28,369 bases of DNA from Parvibaculum sp. (GCA_014359855.1 JACIYQ010000286.1:1-28369), one strand, 5' to 3'; shown: positions 14,483 to 23,083, counted from the first letter of the stretch. The notes: generated from the sequence alone by a model not told the origin. Numbers and translations: made by a program.

Positions 14483-15214
14483 ATGCGTCTCGACCTTGCG
14501 TTGGTCGAGCGAGGTCTCGTCGCCACCCGCGCCCGCGCGCAGGCGGCGATCAAGGCGGGCCATGTCCGCCTCCGGGGACAAGCCGCATCGAAGCCCTCCG
14601 ACATGGTGAGCGCCGCCGATGAAATCGAATTCGATGCGCCCGAGCATGTCTATGTCTCGCGCGGTGCGCTGAAGCTCCTTCATGCGCTGGACGTTTTCGG
14701 TCTCGATCCATCGGGGAAGGTCTGCCTCGATCTCGGCGCCTCCACGGGCGGCTTCACGCAGGTTCTGCTGGAGCGCGGCGCCGCTTTCGTGGTTGCCGTC
14801 GATGTCGGCCATGGCCAGCTTGCGAAGGAAATCGAGGGCGATGCGCGCGTGCGCTCGCTCGAAGGCCTGAACGCGCGGGATTTGACGCGCCGGGATATCC
14901 CCGAACACGTGTCATTCCTCGTCGCAGATTTGAGCTTCATCGGCTTGCAGAAGGCTTTGCCCCCCGCGCTCGCATTGGCTGAGAAGCGAGCGGTCCTCGT
15001 TGCACTCATCAAGCCGCAATTCGAGGCCGGGCCCGAAAATGTTGGAAAAGGCGGTATTGTGCGCGATCCGGCGCTGCACGAGCGCATATGCGGGGATATC
15101 TCGCACTGGCTTTCGGATGAAATGGGCTGGCGGATGCTAGGGCTCACGCAAAGCCCCATTGAAGGCGGCGATGGCAACCGCGAATTCCTGATCGCGGCGG
15201 AGAAAAATGGCTGA
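14483..15214 (+). CDS. tlyA: TlyA-family rRNA 2'-O-methyltransferase
   Basis: 243 residues. N-terminal S4 RNA-binding domain (MRLDLALVERGLVATRARAQ, to about 60) and an FtsJ/RrmJ-like SAM methyltransferase with DLGASTGGFTQVLLERG as motif I and VLVALIKPQFEAG near motif VI. Actinobacterial TlyA modifies 16S C1409 and 23S C1920; the target here is inferred. The start is placed at ATG 14483, with GGAAGAG 7 bases upstream and the usual MRLD beginning. ATG 14468 would add five residues. The stop overlaps the next gene by 8 bases. Confidence 0.92.
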   Translation: MRLDLALVERGLVATRARAQAAIKAGHVRLRGQAASKPSDMVSAADEIEFDAPEHVYVSRGALKLLHALDVFGLDPSGKVCLDLGASTGGFTQVLLERGAAFVVAVDVGHGQLAKEIEGDARVRSLEGLNARDLTRRDIPEHVSFLVADLSFIGLQKALPPALALAEKRAVLVALIKPQFEAGPENVGKGGIVRDPALHERICGDISHWLSDEMGWRMLGLTQSPIEGGDGNREFLIAAEKNG

Positions 15215-16451
15215 AATCGAAACCACTGTCCTTTCGCTCGGCGCGCAGGCGGACGGCATAGCCGAAGCCGACGGCGAAACGATCTACGTCCCTTACGTAT
15301 TGCCCGGCGAACGGGTGCGCATTGCGCGGGAGGAGGGCGGTCGCGCTTCCTTGTCGAAGGTGCTCGAGCCTTCGCCGGAACGTGTTTCGCCTCCCTGCTC
15401 GCATTTCGCGCGCTGTGGTGGATGTGCGCTTCAGCATATGGCGCCTGCCGCCTATGCCGTATGGAAAGGAGAACAGGTCGCCGTCGCGCTGAAGGCGCGC
15501 GGTATCGAGACGGAGGTTGCGCCCCTTGTCGCCGCGCCGCCGCGCCGCCGCCGCCGCGCGACCTTCGCGCTCACGCGCACGAAGAAAAGTGTCACCGCCG
15601 GCTACTACGCGCGCGGCAGCCACGACATCGTGCTCCTTTCCGAATGCCCCCTGGTTGTTCCCGAGATCGAGCGGTTTATCCCCCGGTTGGGCGAACTCAT
15701 ACAGCCGGGCCTCTCGCGCCGCACGCGCGCTTCTGTCCTTGTCACTTCGACACTGAAGGGGCTCGATGTTGCCGTCACCGGAGGCAAACCGCTAGACGGC
15801 CCTCTTCGTGCCGACCTCGGCGGACATGCGCAGGCGGCTGATGTCGCGCGGCTTTCATGGGACGGCGAGATCGTCGCCGAGCGCCGCACGCCGGAGATCG
15901 ATCTTTCGGGGCTCCGCGTCACCCTGCCTGTTGGCGGATTTCTTCAGCCGACACAGGAAGGCGAGGCGGCGCTCATTGCCCTCGTGCGCGCCGGTGTGGG
16001 CGAAGCGCGCCGTGTCGTGGACCTGTTCGCGGGCTGCGGCACTTTCTCGGCGTCGCTCGCCGGTGCCGCCGCCGTTCACGCGGTGGAGGGAGAGAAGCCC
16101 GCGCTTGCCGTGCTGGAACGCGCCGTGCGGACGCATGGGCCGGGTCTTGGCCTGAAACCTCTGACCATCGAGGCCCGCGATCTTGCCCGCCGGCCGCTTC
16201 TTGCGGAGGAACTGAACAAGTTCGAAGCCATCGTCATCGACCCGCCGCGCGCGGGCGCGCTGGCGCAGGCGGAGGAAATCGCGAAATCGAAAGTACCCGT
16301 CGTCGCTTCTGTCTCTTGCAATCCGGCAACTTTCGCGCGCGATGCACGGGCGCTTCTCGACGGGGGATATCTTCTTGAGCGCGTGACGCCGGTCGACCAG
16401 TTTCTCTGGTCGGCTCACGTCGAACTCGTGGGGATATTCCGGCGCGGCTGA
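15207..16451 (+). CDS. RlmC/RlmD/TrmA-family RNA 5-methyluridine methyltransferase
   Basis: 414 residues. N-terminal TRAM-like domain, a 4Fe-4S site (C64, C70, C73 in CSHFARCGGC, then C147 in LLSECPLV), the SAM-binding segment VVDLFAGCGTFSASLAG and the catalytic SVSCNPATFARD. These enzymes methylate C5 of uridine in 23S rRNA (RumA type, Fe-S present) or tRNA. The Fe-S cluster points to the 23S RumA/RlmD branch, but the site cannot be decided by eye. Starts inside tlyA (8-base overlap), giving a coupled pair of RNA methylases. Convergent with the next gene, only 7 bases between stops. Confidence 0.9.
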   Translation: MAEIETTVLSLGAQADGIAEADGETIYVPYVLPGERVRIAREEGGRASLSKVLEPSPERVSPPCSHFARCGGCALQHMAPAAYAVWKGEQVAVALKARGIETEVAPLVAAPPRRRRRATFALTRTKKSVTAGYYARGSHDIVLLSECPLVVPEIERFIPRLGELIQPGLSRRTRASVLVTSTLKGLDVAVTGGKPLDGPLRADLGGHAQAADVARLSWDGEIVAERRTPEIDLSGLRVTLPVGGFLQPTQEGEAALIALVRAGVGEARRVVDLFAGCGTFSASLAGAAAVHAVEGEKPALAVLERAVRTHGPGLGLKPLTIEARDLARRPLLAEELNKFEAIVIDPPRAGALAQAEEIAKSKVPVVASVSCNPATFARDARALLDGGYLLERVTPVDQFLWSAHVELVGIFRRG

Positions 16452-16458
16452 GCCGTGC

Positions 16459-16989
16459 TCAGATGTTGCGATGGATGTGCGGCCGGATCGCCGCTTCGAC
16501 GGTCTCTGGCGGCGTATCGAGCGTCGAGAGCTTCACGGAGATTTCCTGCGGCGAGACCATGCCCCAGCAGCGATACATATGGCGCCGCACCGGACCAACT
16601 TGCGGCGCATTCTCCACCGCCGTGTCGAACGGCCGCTTCAGTGCGATGCGCAACTCCGCGTTGCGGATCATCCGCACATAGCGATCCACGATCTCCACGC
16701 CCGCGATCGCATTCCAGGGCAGCAGTCCCAGCCGGTCGATATTTATCCCCGCCGGTGTCACAGCAAACGCCTTGCGATCCTTCGCGACATAGGGCCAGTG
16801 ATAGATGGCGACGCCCGCCGACACGAGGGCGGCGATAAGGGCGAGGATCGGCGCGCGCGGCATGCCAAAAAGGACAAGCGCCCCCGCGATCAACACGCCG
16901 CTATAAACGATGCTCTCGCCCTTCTGCCTTGCATATTGCACGGTCAGAAAAACAGCGCCCCCGGACGAATTGTCCCCGGCTTCACTCAT
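16459..16989 (-). CDS. membrane protein with PH-like domain, function unknown
   Basis: 176 residues. Two transmembrane helices (about 27-45 and 47-65: VLIAGALVLFGM and ILALIAALVSAGVAIYHW) are followed by a soluble C-terminal domain whose pattern (FAVTPAGINIDRLGLLPWNAI, then IVDRYVRMIRNAELRI) is like bacterial PH-like domains. The role is unknown. The start overlaps the aroC stop by 8 bases, so it is likely translated from the aroC message. This may be a chance operon partner rather than a pathway link. Confidence 0.75.
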   Translation of the reverse strand: MSEAGDNSSGGAVFLTVQYARQKGESIVYSGVLIAGALVLFGMPRAPILALIAALVSAGVAIYHWPYVAKDRKAFAVTPAGINIDRLGLLPWNAIAGVEIVDRYVRMIRNAELRIALKRPFDTAVENAPQVGPVRRHMYRCWGMVSPQEISVKLSTLDTPPETVEAAIRPHIHRNI

Positions 16990-18079
16990 CGTTCCGCCGT
17001 TCTCCGACCTGCGCCCGGTGGCGGAGCAAGTGGTCCGCGAGCACGCAGGCCATCATGGCCTCGCCGACAGGCACCGCACGAATGCCGACACAGGGATCGT
17101 GCCGGCCCTTGGTCACGATCTCGGTCGCCTCGCCGCTTTTCGTAACGGTTTTACGAGGGGCGAGGATCGACGATGTCGGTTTCACCGCGAAGCGCACCAC
17201 GACGTCCTGACCCGTGGATATCCCGCCGAGAATCCCACCTGCGTGGTTGGAGGAGAAGGCGAGCCCATGATTGGTGGACTCCATTTCGTCGGCATTCTCC
17301 TCACCGGAAAGGGCGGCGGCGGCAAAGCCTTCGCCAATCTCGACGCCTTTTACCGCGTTGATGCTCATCATGGCGGCCGCGAGATCGCCATCGAGCTTGC
17401 CATAGATCGGCGCGCCGAGGCCCACGGGCACGCCCGAGGCGACGACCTCGATTACCGCGCCGCAGGACGAACCGTTCTTGCGCACGCCGTCGAGATAGGT
17501 TTCCCATGCCGCCGCGGCTTTCGCGTCCGGGCACCAGAAGGGATTGTTTTCCGTCTCCTCCCAGTCCCAGTTCGCGCGGTCGATCTTGTGCGGTCCCATC
17601 TGCACGAGCGCGCCGCGAATGGCGATGCCGGGAAGCATGGCGCGGGCAACGCCTGCTGCCGCAACGCGCGCCGCCGTTTCGCGCGCGGAGGAGCGCCCGC
17701 CGCCGCGATGGTCGCGAATGCCGTATTTCGAGAAATAGGTGAAGTCGGCGTGACCCGGCCGAAACTTCTCGACGATGTCCCCATAATCTTTCGAGCGCTG
17801 GTCGACATTCTCGATCATCAGCGAAATCGGTGTGCCGGTGGTGAGTTCCACGCCGTCTTCCACGAAAGTGCCGGAGAGAATCTTGACCGCATCAGGTTCG
17901 CGCCGCTGCGTCGTGAAACGCGACTGGCCGGGACGGCGGCGGTCGAGCCAGAGCTGGATATCCTCGGCCTTGAGCGGAATGCGCGGCGGTGCGCCGTCGA
18001 CCACGCAGCCAAGCGCCGGCCCGTGGCTTTCACCCCAGGTCGTGACGCGGAACAGATGGCCGAACGTATTGTGCGACAT
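16982..18079 (-). CDS. aroC: chorismate synthase
   Basis: 365 residues, normal length. FMNH2-dependent conversion of 5-enolpyruvylshikimate 3-phosphate to chorismate, last step of the shikimate pathway. Signatures: GESHGPALGCVVDG (16-29), RRRPGQSRFTTQRREPD, the SKYGIRDHRGGGRSSARETA stretch (FMN/substrate site), and FAVKPTSSILAPRKTV near the C-terminus. A promoter is visible upstream (18109-18136). The PH-like membrane gene follows with overlap. Confidence 0.97.
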   Translation of the reverse strand: MSHNTFGHLFRVTTWGESHGPALGCVVDGAPPRIPLKAEDIQLWLDRRRPGQSRFTTQRREPDAVKILSGTFVEDGVELTTGTPISLMIENVDQRSKDYGDIVEKFRPGHADFTYFSKYGIRDHRGGGRSSARETAARVAAAGVARAMLPGIAIRGALVQMGPHKIDRANWDWEETENNPFWCPDAKAAAAWETYLDGVRKNGSSCGAVIEVVASGVPVGLGAPIYGKLDGDLAAAMMSINAVKGVEIGEGFAAAALSGEENADEMESTNHGLAFSSNHAGGILGGISTGQDVVVRFAVKPTSSILAPRKTVTKSGEATEIVTKGRHDPCVGIRAVPVGEAMMACVLADHLLRHRAQVGERRNDE

Positions 18080-18108
18080 GGCTGTCAGTCTGGCCCCGGA
18101 AGGCCTTC

Positions 18109-18136
18109 CTTATACACATGACCCGGCGGGCCTCAA
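18109..18136 (-). promoter_or_regulatory. aroC promoter
   Basis: On the minus strand TTGAGG (plus 18131-18136), a 16-base spacer, then TATAAG (plus 18109-18114), with TGTG just before the -10 as an extended element. It lies about 30 bases before the aroC ATG and after the fabI stop at 18162. Confidence 0.55.
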
Positions 18137-18161
18137 TTGCGGGAAACGATACAGGAAATCG

Positions 18162-19001
18162 TCAGACGATGCTCATGTCGGGTGCATCTTCCGCCTTCAT
18201 GCCGACGACGTGATAGCCGGCATCGACGTGATGAACTTCGCCGGTGACCCCGGAGCCGAGATCGGAAAGAAGATAAAGCGCGGTATTGCCCACTTCCTCG
18301 ATGGTGACGGTGCGCTTCAGCGGCGAGTTGAGCTCGTTCCATTTGAGGATATAGCGGAAATCTCCGATGCCGGACGCGGCAAGCGTCTTGATTGGACCGG
18401 CCGACACGGCATTGACGCGGATCTTGTTGCGCCCCATGTCGACCGCGAGGTAACGCACGCTCGCTTCAAGGGCCGCCTTTGCGACGCCCATCACGTTGTA
18501 GTGCGGGATAACCTTTTCCGAACCGTAATAGGTGAGGGTGACGATCGATCCGCCATCCGTCATCAGCTTCTCGACGCGCTGGCAGAGCGCGGCAAACGAG
18601 TAGCAGGAGATGGCCATGGTGGCGGTGAAGTTGTCGAGCGTCGTATCGACGTAGCGCCCGTCGAGCTCGTCCTTGTTCGAATAGGCGATGGCGTGAACGA
18701 AAAAATCAATCTTGCCCCATTCCTTCGAGAGACGCTCGAAGAGCGCGTCCATGCTGGCCGCGTCGGTGACGTCGCAGGGCAGCACGAGCTTCGAGCCGAC
18801 GGATTCCGCAAGCGGGATGACGCGCTTCTGCAGCGCTTCGCCCTGATAGGTGAACGCGATTTCCGCGCCATGATCGGCGCAGGCCTTGGCTATGCCCCAG
18901 GCGATCGAGCGATTATTCGCGACACCCATGATGAGGCCGCGCTTGCCCTTCATCAGGCTGCCCGTCACGACCGGGTCCGTGCTGGTGATGGCTTCGCTCA
19001 T
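18162..19001 (-). CDS. fabI: enoyl-[acyl-carrier-protein] reductase (NADH)
   Basis: 279 residues. Final reduction in each round of type II fatty acid synthesis; target class of triclosan and isoniazid-like inhibitors. Seen: GLIMGVANNRSIAWGIA (cofactor loop), CDVTD, VHAIAYSNKDEL, the catalytic Y168-x6-K175 (PHYNVMGVAK) with Y158, and AGPIKTLAASGI (substrate loop). The N-terminus carries about 15 extra residues relative to E. coli FabI. GGGGA lies 7 bases upstream of ATG 19001. In minus-strand order it precedes aroC by 83 bases. Confidence 0.97.
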   Translation of the reverse strand: MSEAITSTDPVVTGSLMKGKRGLIMGVANNRSIAWGIAKACADHGAEIAFTYQGEALQKRVIPLAESVGSKLVLPCDVTDAASMDALFERLSKEWGKIDFFVHAIAYSNKDELDGRYVDTTLDNFTATMAISCYSFAALCQRVEKLMTDGGSIVTLTYYGSEKVIPHYNVMGVAKAALEASVRYLAVDMGRNKIRVNAVSAGPIKTLAASGIGDFRYILKWNELNSPLKRTVTIEEVGNTALYLLSDLGSGVTGEVHHVDAGYHVVGMKAEDAPDMSIV

Positions 19002-19070
19002 CGATTCCCCGTGAACTGTCTTGGCCGAAAATCGAGCGCATCCTACACAAAAGCCCCTAGCGGTCTAACA

Positions 19071-19122
19071 AAAAAGCCGGGCTTCAAGGGTGGGCTTTCT
19101 TCACGAATCGTGTCGATTCGTG
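19071..19122 (-). terminator. terminator downstream of the DnaJ-like gene
   Basis: Two stems follow the dnaJ-like stop on the minus strand: a perfect CACGAATC/GATTCGTG hairpin (19102-19109, 19115-19122), then an AAAGCC...GGCTTT stem (plus 19073-19078 and 19093-19098) that runs straight into a T run. It separates this operon from fabI. Confidence 0.6.
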
Positions 19123-19133
19123 TCCGTCCTGTC

Positions 19134-20018
19134 TTACGAAAAACCCTTGCGGGGGTTGTGTTTGAGGCCTTGGCTCCAGCTTGCCGCAAAGTCCCGCAGG
19201 GCGTTGTCTGGAACCTCCGGAAGAACAAGAGAGAGGGTAACGTACTGGTCCCCCCGCGCTGATCCTTCTTCTTCGGGCAGGCCCCGGCCTTTGAGCCGGA
19301 GACGTGTTCCCGAATTGGAACCGGCGGGAATCTTGAGCGATACGGGCCCTGAGACCGTCGGAACCTCGACTTTCGCTCCGAGCACGGCTTCGGGCAGCGT
19401 CACCGGGAGGGTGAGGTGGATATTCGCACCTTCAAGGACGAAGTGAGAATGCGGCCCGACCTCCACGACGACGATCGCGTCTCCAGCCGCCGCGCCGCCA
19501 TGGCCATCGCCGCCCTGACCGCGCATCTTGATACGGGCACCGTCCTTGATCCCGGGCGGCACGGTGATTTCCACGGTTCGCCCGCTCGCGAGCTTCACGC
19601 GCTTTCGCGTGCCATTTGCCGCTTCCAGGAAATCGACCGAAAGCCGATATGTCCGGTCTTCGCCGCGCGCGCGGAAGACACGTTTGCCTGCATTCTTGAT
19701 GCCCTCGAAAAGTTCCGAGAACACGTCATCTGCCGCATGGTCTGCGGTGGCGGATGGAGATGCGGTTTCCTCGAAGGCAGGTTGCCGCCGCGCGGATTGG
19801 CTGAGGCGCTCTGCCTCGAAGCGGCACCGCGCTGCCTCGTCCTTGAGCTGATTATAGGCGGCCGTCACTTCCTGGAAGCGCGCATGGAGTTTGGGTGAAC
19901 CGCCGCGCGCGTCCGGGTGGAGCTCCTTCGCAAGCCGGCGATAGGCAGCCTTGATATCCGCGGTGCTCGCGCCGGGCCCCACGCCCAGGACTTCGTAAGG
20001 ATCGCGCAAAGGCGCCAC
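19134..20018 (-). CDS. DnaJ/CbpA-like J-domain protein without zinc finger
   Basis: 294 residues. J-domain (about 5-70) with the HPD motif at 34-36 in LAKELHPDARG, a short linker, then two DnaJ C-terminal substrate-binding domains (TYRLSVDFLEAANGTRKRV, and VTLPEAVLGAKVEVPTVSG). There are no CxxCxGxG zinc repeats and no clear Gly/Phe region, so this is a class B (CbpA-like) co-chaperone that would stimulate a DnaK ATPase. The normal dnaJ probably lies elsewhere. It follows a Sel1-repeat gene by 50 bases. Confidence 0.88.
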   Translation of the reverse strand: MAPLRDPYEVLGVGPGASTADIKAAYRRLAKELHPDARGGSPKLHARFQEVTAAYNQLKDEAARCRFEAERLSQSARRQPAFEETASPSATADHAADDVFSELFEGIKNAGKRVFRARGEDRTYRLSVDFLEAANGTRKRVKLASGRTVEITVPPGIKDGARIKMRGQGGDGHGGAAAGDAIVVVEVGPHSHFVLEGANIHLTLPVTLPEAVLGAKVEVPTVSGPVSLKIPAGSNSGTRLRLKGRGLPEEEGSARGDQYVTLSLVLPEVPDNALRDFAASWSQGLKHNPRKGFS

Positions 20019-20068
20019 TCCATAACCGATGAAGAGGACAGGTTAGGGCAGGGGCTCATACAAATTGG

Positions 20069-20773
20069 TTAAGGCGTTTCGTGATCGAGATGGTCGAATT
20101 CGGCCGGTGGTGGAGGCGGCGCGGTCACGGAAGGCGCGGCATCGGCGCCCTTGGGCGGCGGCGGGCCCGGCAGGCTCGGAACGAGCTGCGTTAACCTTTG
20201 AAGCGCCTGTTCATGGCCAACCTGGGCGGCGAGTGCGTACCAGGCGAGTGCACGGGCGGGGTCGCGTTCGACGCCGAGGCCCTTTTCGTAGGTGACGCCG
20301 AGATTGTACCTCGCGACCGGAACACCGGCGACGGCGGCTGCATGGAACCAGAAGGAGGCTGTCTTGTAGTCCTGCGGGACGCCATCGCCTTCGAGATACA
20401 TGAAGGCGGTGTTCACCTGCGCGGATACGAGACCGCCATGTGCGGCCCGTTCGTAGAAATAGAGCGCGCGCTCGGGGTCGCGCTCGACGCCGAGCCCTTT
20501 GCGAAGGAGCAGCGCGATATTGCGCATGGCCGCGAGATCGTCTTGCTGCGCGAGCGGAAGCCAGATGTTGTAGGCGCGGGCGTAGTCACCCTCGTCATAG
20601 GCCACGACGCCCTTGTCGAAGCGGGCCGCGATCTCGGCCCCGGTCGGGCCGGCTTGCTCGATCTGTTCCTGAACCGTGGCGCCGGGGGCCGCCCGTGGCA
20701 CGGCAGGAAAAAGGACAAGGAACAGGCCCGGTAGAAGAAGCCCGAATCGAAGAGTGGACCAAAGAAATCGCAT
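20069..20773 (-). CDS. exported Sel1/TPR-repeat protein
   Basis: 234 residues. N-terminal signal peptide (MRFLWSTLRFGLLLPGLFLV, cleavage likely near AVPRAAPGA), then about four Sel1-like 36-residue repeats (AMRNIALLLRKGLGVERD, AQVNTAFMYLEGDGVPQD and ARYNLGVTYEKGLGVERD), and a proline-rich tail. Such repeats mediate protein interactions in the periplasm. The start is ATG 20773; the much longer open frame upstream is antisense shadow. It sits between a lipoprotein gene and the J-domain gene on the same strand. Confidence 0.85.
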   Translation of the reverse strand: MRFLWSTLRFGLLLPGLFLVLFPAVPRAAPGATVQEQIEQAGPTGAEIAARFDKGVVAYDEGDYARAYNIWLPLAQQDDLAAMRNIALLLRKGLGVERDPERALYFYERAAHGGLVSAQVNTAFMYLEGDGVPQDYKTASFWFHAAAVAGVPVARYNLGVTYEKGLGVERDPARALAWYALAAQVGHEQALQRLTQLVPSLPGPPPPKGADAAPSVTAPPPPPAEFDHLDHETP

Positions 20774-20801
20774 GACTACCGGTCCACCCTCCGTGTTTCG
20801 G

Positions 20802-21287
20802 TCAGTTCTGTATCTGCCAGGATCCATCCGGCTGACGGCACGCCGTGCCGCGGGCCTGTTCGCTGCGCCCGTCGACATAGATCGTTTGCGTGTATTCCCT
20901 GCAATTATAGCTGCCCTGCTGGTAGGCGGGATAGGGCGTAACCGTACCATAGTTTCCGCTGTCCGGGTTGTTCCAGCGGACGGCCTGGTTGGACTGGCCG
21001 CTCTCCAGCGCGTTGTAAGTCGTCTGGCCCATATATTGTTGGTCGGCACGGTCGAGGGACTTGCCGATTTCGCTGCCGACCAGGGCACCGAGAAGAACGC
21101 CGGCGCCGGTGGCCCAGAGCCGGCCTGTGCCGCTGCCGATCGCCTGACCGGCGAGGCCGCCCGCCACGGCGCCGCCCACGGTGCCGACGGTCTGTTTATT
21201 GATGCCGCCATTGCCATACATGCTCTGGTCACACGCGGCGAGCGACAGCGCTATTGCGCCGATGGCGATGCCTTGAACGAATTTCAT
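20802..21287 (-). CDS. glycine-zipper outer-membrane lipoprotein (17 kDa antigen-like)
   Basis: 161 residues. Lipoprotein signal peptide with lipobox LSLAAC (C19), then a glycine-zipper segment (VGTVGGAVAGGLAGQAIGSG, ATGAGVLLGALVGSEIG) like the Rickettsia 17-kDa surface antigen and related proteins, and a C-terminal CREYTQTIYVDGRSEQARGT domain typical of the same family. It is probably anchored in the outer membrane. ATG 21287 is chosen over TTG 21296. Divergent from pdxH. Confidence 0.85.
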   Translation of the reverse strand: MKFVQGIAIGAIALSLAACDQSMYGNGGINKQTVGTVGGAVAGGLAGQAIGSGTGRLWATGAGVLLGALVGSEIGKSLDRADQQYMGQTTYNALESGQSNQAVRWNNPDSGNYGTVTPYPAYQQGSYNCREYTQTIYVDGRSEQARGTACRQPDGSWQIQN

Positions 21288-21434
21288 GGTGATCAATCCT
21301 GTGCGTTGGTCGCTCTCAAGCGATATAAGACTTACCTATATAGGAGCCGGATTGTGGCAAGAATGGAGCGGAGAGCTGCGGCAAAAGCGCAGAAAACAGC
21401 GCTTTTCGAAGCATTCCCGCCAGGTGGACAGGTG

Positions 21435-22061
21435 ATGAGCGACACGGTGGCCGAAACGGAGGAGAGCCGGATATTCGAGGGTGACGAGCCGATTGCGCTG
21501 TTTCACGAATGGATGAAGCTTGCGCGCGAGAAGGAACCCGAGGATGCGAACGCGGTGGCGCTGGCGACGGCGGATGCCGACGGCTTTCCCGACGTCCGGA
21601 TGGTGCTGCTGAAGGACGTGGACGAGCAGGGCTTCGTTTTCTATACTAACCTCGAAAGCATCAAGGGGTTGGAACTAAAGGAAAATCCGAGCGCCGCCCT
21701 ATGCTTTCACTGGAAGAGCTTGCGCCGCCAGGTCCGCGTGCGCGGCGCCGTGACCCGTGTTTCGGACGTCGAGGCGGATGCCTATTTTGCAACGCGCGCC
21801 CGTGATAGCCAGATCGGTGCATGGGCTTCGAAGCAGTCGCGGCCGCTGGAGGGGCGTTTTGAGTTGGAGAAGCAAGTCGCTGTTTTTACAGCAAAATTCG
21901 GCCTCGGCAAGATTCCGAGACCACCTCACTGGAGCGGTTTCCGTATCGAGCCGCGACGCATCGAATTCTGGCGCGACAGGCCCTTCAGACTGCACGACCG
22001 CCTTGTTTTCAAACGGGAATCTCCCGCGGACCGGTGGCAAACCGGGAAGCTCTACCCCTGA
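21435..22061 (+). CDS. pdxH: pyridoxamine 5'-phosphate oxidase
   Basis: 208 residues. FMN flavoenzyme oxidising PNP or PMP to PLP, last step of vitamin B6 synthesis and salvage. Seen: RMVLLKDVDEQGFVFYTNLE (FMN phosphate site), AALCFHWKSLRRQVRVRG, SRPLEGRFEL, and the C-terminal HWSGFRIEPRRIEFW plus RLHDRLVF signature. ATG 21435 has AGGTGGA upstream; ATG 21364 in the same frame would add 24 residues and is less likely. The PHO box of the following gene begins one base after the stop. Confidence 0.95.
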   Translation: MSDTVAETEESRIFEGDEPIALFHEWMKLAREKEPEDANAVALATADADGFPDVRMVLLKDVDEQGFVFYTNLESIKGLELKENPSAALCFHWKSLRRQVRVRGAVTRVSDVEADAYFATRARDSQIGAWASKQSRPLEGRFELEKQVAVFTAKFGLGKIPRPPHWSGFRIEPRRIEFWRDRPFRLHDRLVFKRESPADRWQTGKLYP

Positions 22062-22090
22062 CTGTCATTGAAATGTCATCGAAATGTCAC
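22062..22090 (+). promoter_or_regulatory. three-unit PHO box before the CDF gene
   Basis: CTGTCAT (22062-22068), ATGTCAT (22073-22079) and ATGTCAC (22084-22090), separated by TGAA and CGAA: three 7-mers on an exact 11-base period, as in PhoB sites. TACAAC (22094-22099) is a possible -10. The third unit contains the first in-frame ATG of the next gene. Confidence 0.65.
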
Positions 22091-22116
22091 AAATACAACG
22101 GGTCATGGATCGACGC

Positions 22117-23070
22117 ATGAGCGCCGCCGAGACTGCGCAAAAAGATATCCCCGGAAACGCGCCCCAGAATGCCGCGCCGGAATATGAACGGCTGATGCGG
22201 CGCGCGACCGTCGCCGCCGTCGCGGTCGCCGTCATTCTGATCGCGCTGAAGGGGACGGTCTTCTGGTTCACCGGATCGATCGCGATGCTCGGCACGCTCA
22301 CCGACTCGCTCCTCGACGGGGCGGCCTCGCTCCTCAATCTCTTTGCGGTGCGCGCCTCGCTCGCACCCGCCGACCGGGAACACCGCTTCGGCTATGGCAA
22401 GGCGGAGGCGCTGGCGGGAGTCGGCCAGTCGATCTTCATTTTCGGATCGGCCGGCTACATCGTCTTCGAGGCGGTGAGGCGGCTTCTCGATCCGCAGCCG
22501 GTCGCCTATTCGGGCGCGGGCATCGCCGTCGTCGTCATCGCGATCGTGCTGACGCTCGCCCTCGTCGCCTATCAGCGCCATGTGGTCAGCCAAACGCGTT
22601 CGCTCGCCATCGAGGCGGACTCGATCCACTATCGCGGCGACCTGTTCATGAACCTGTCCGTGATCGCCGCGCTTATTCTCTCCGACTATCTCGGCTTTCA
22701 CTGGGCGGACCCGGCCTTCGGTATATTGATTGCGGCACTCATCGCCTGGAGCGCGGCAAAGATCGTGATCAACGCCTTCGACCAGCTCATGGACCGCGAG
22801 TTCTCCGAAGAGGATCGCGAGCGCATCAAGGACATCGCGCGCCAGCACCCCGAGGTCGTGAGCCTGCACGAACTGAGGACGCGCACCTCCGGCATCTACA
22901 GCTTCATCCAGCTCCATCTCGAACTGGACGGCAAGATTTCGCTGATGGAGGCGCACCGGATTTCGGATGAGGTGGAGAAGGAAGTGATGACGGCCTTTCC
23001 CGGTGCCGAGGTCATCATCCACCAGGACCCGGAAGGCATCGAGAAGCTGACCCGCCTGCAGCGCACGTGA
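22117..23070 (+). CDS. cation diffusion facilitator (CDF) metal exporter, FieF-like
   Basis: 317 residues from ATG 22117; the frame is open from ATG 22084 (328 aa), but that ATG lies in the PHO box, so 22105 or 22117 is more likely. Six-helix CDF transporter with the metal-site pairs TDSLLDG (two Asp four apart in TM2) and SIHYRGD (His and Asp four apart in TM5), and a cytosolic C-terminal domain (REFSEEDRERIKDIARQHP, SLHELRTRTSG, EVIIHQDP). Close in pattern to FieF/YiiP Zn/Fe exporters. Metal specificity is not decided. The next gene starts 13 bases after the stop. Confidence 0.9.
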   Translation: MSAAETAQKDIPGNAPQNAAPEYERLMRRATVAAVAVAVILIALKGTVFWFTGSIAMLGTLTDSLLDGAASLLNLFAVRASLAPADREHRFGYGKAEALAGVGQSIFIFGSAGYIVFEAVRRLLDPQPVAYSGAGIAVVVIAIVLTLALVAYQRHVVSQTRSLAIEADSIHYRGDLFMNLSVIAALILSDYLGFHWADPAFGILIAALIAWSAAKIVINAFDQLMDREFSEEDRERIKDIARQHPEVVSLHELRTRTSGIYSFIQLHLELDGKISLMEAHRISDEVEKEVMTAFPGAEVIIHQDPEGIEKLTRLQRT

Positions 23071-23083
23071 ACGGACGCCCCGT

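Noticed and set aside
20774..21232. Upstream extension of the Sel1-repeat frame to 387 residues
   Set aside because: Overlaps the lipoprotein gene out of frame; a signal peptide starts at ATG 20773.
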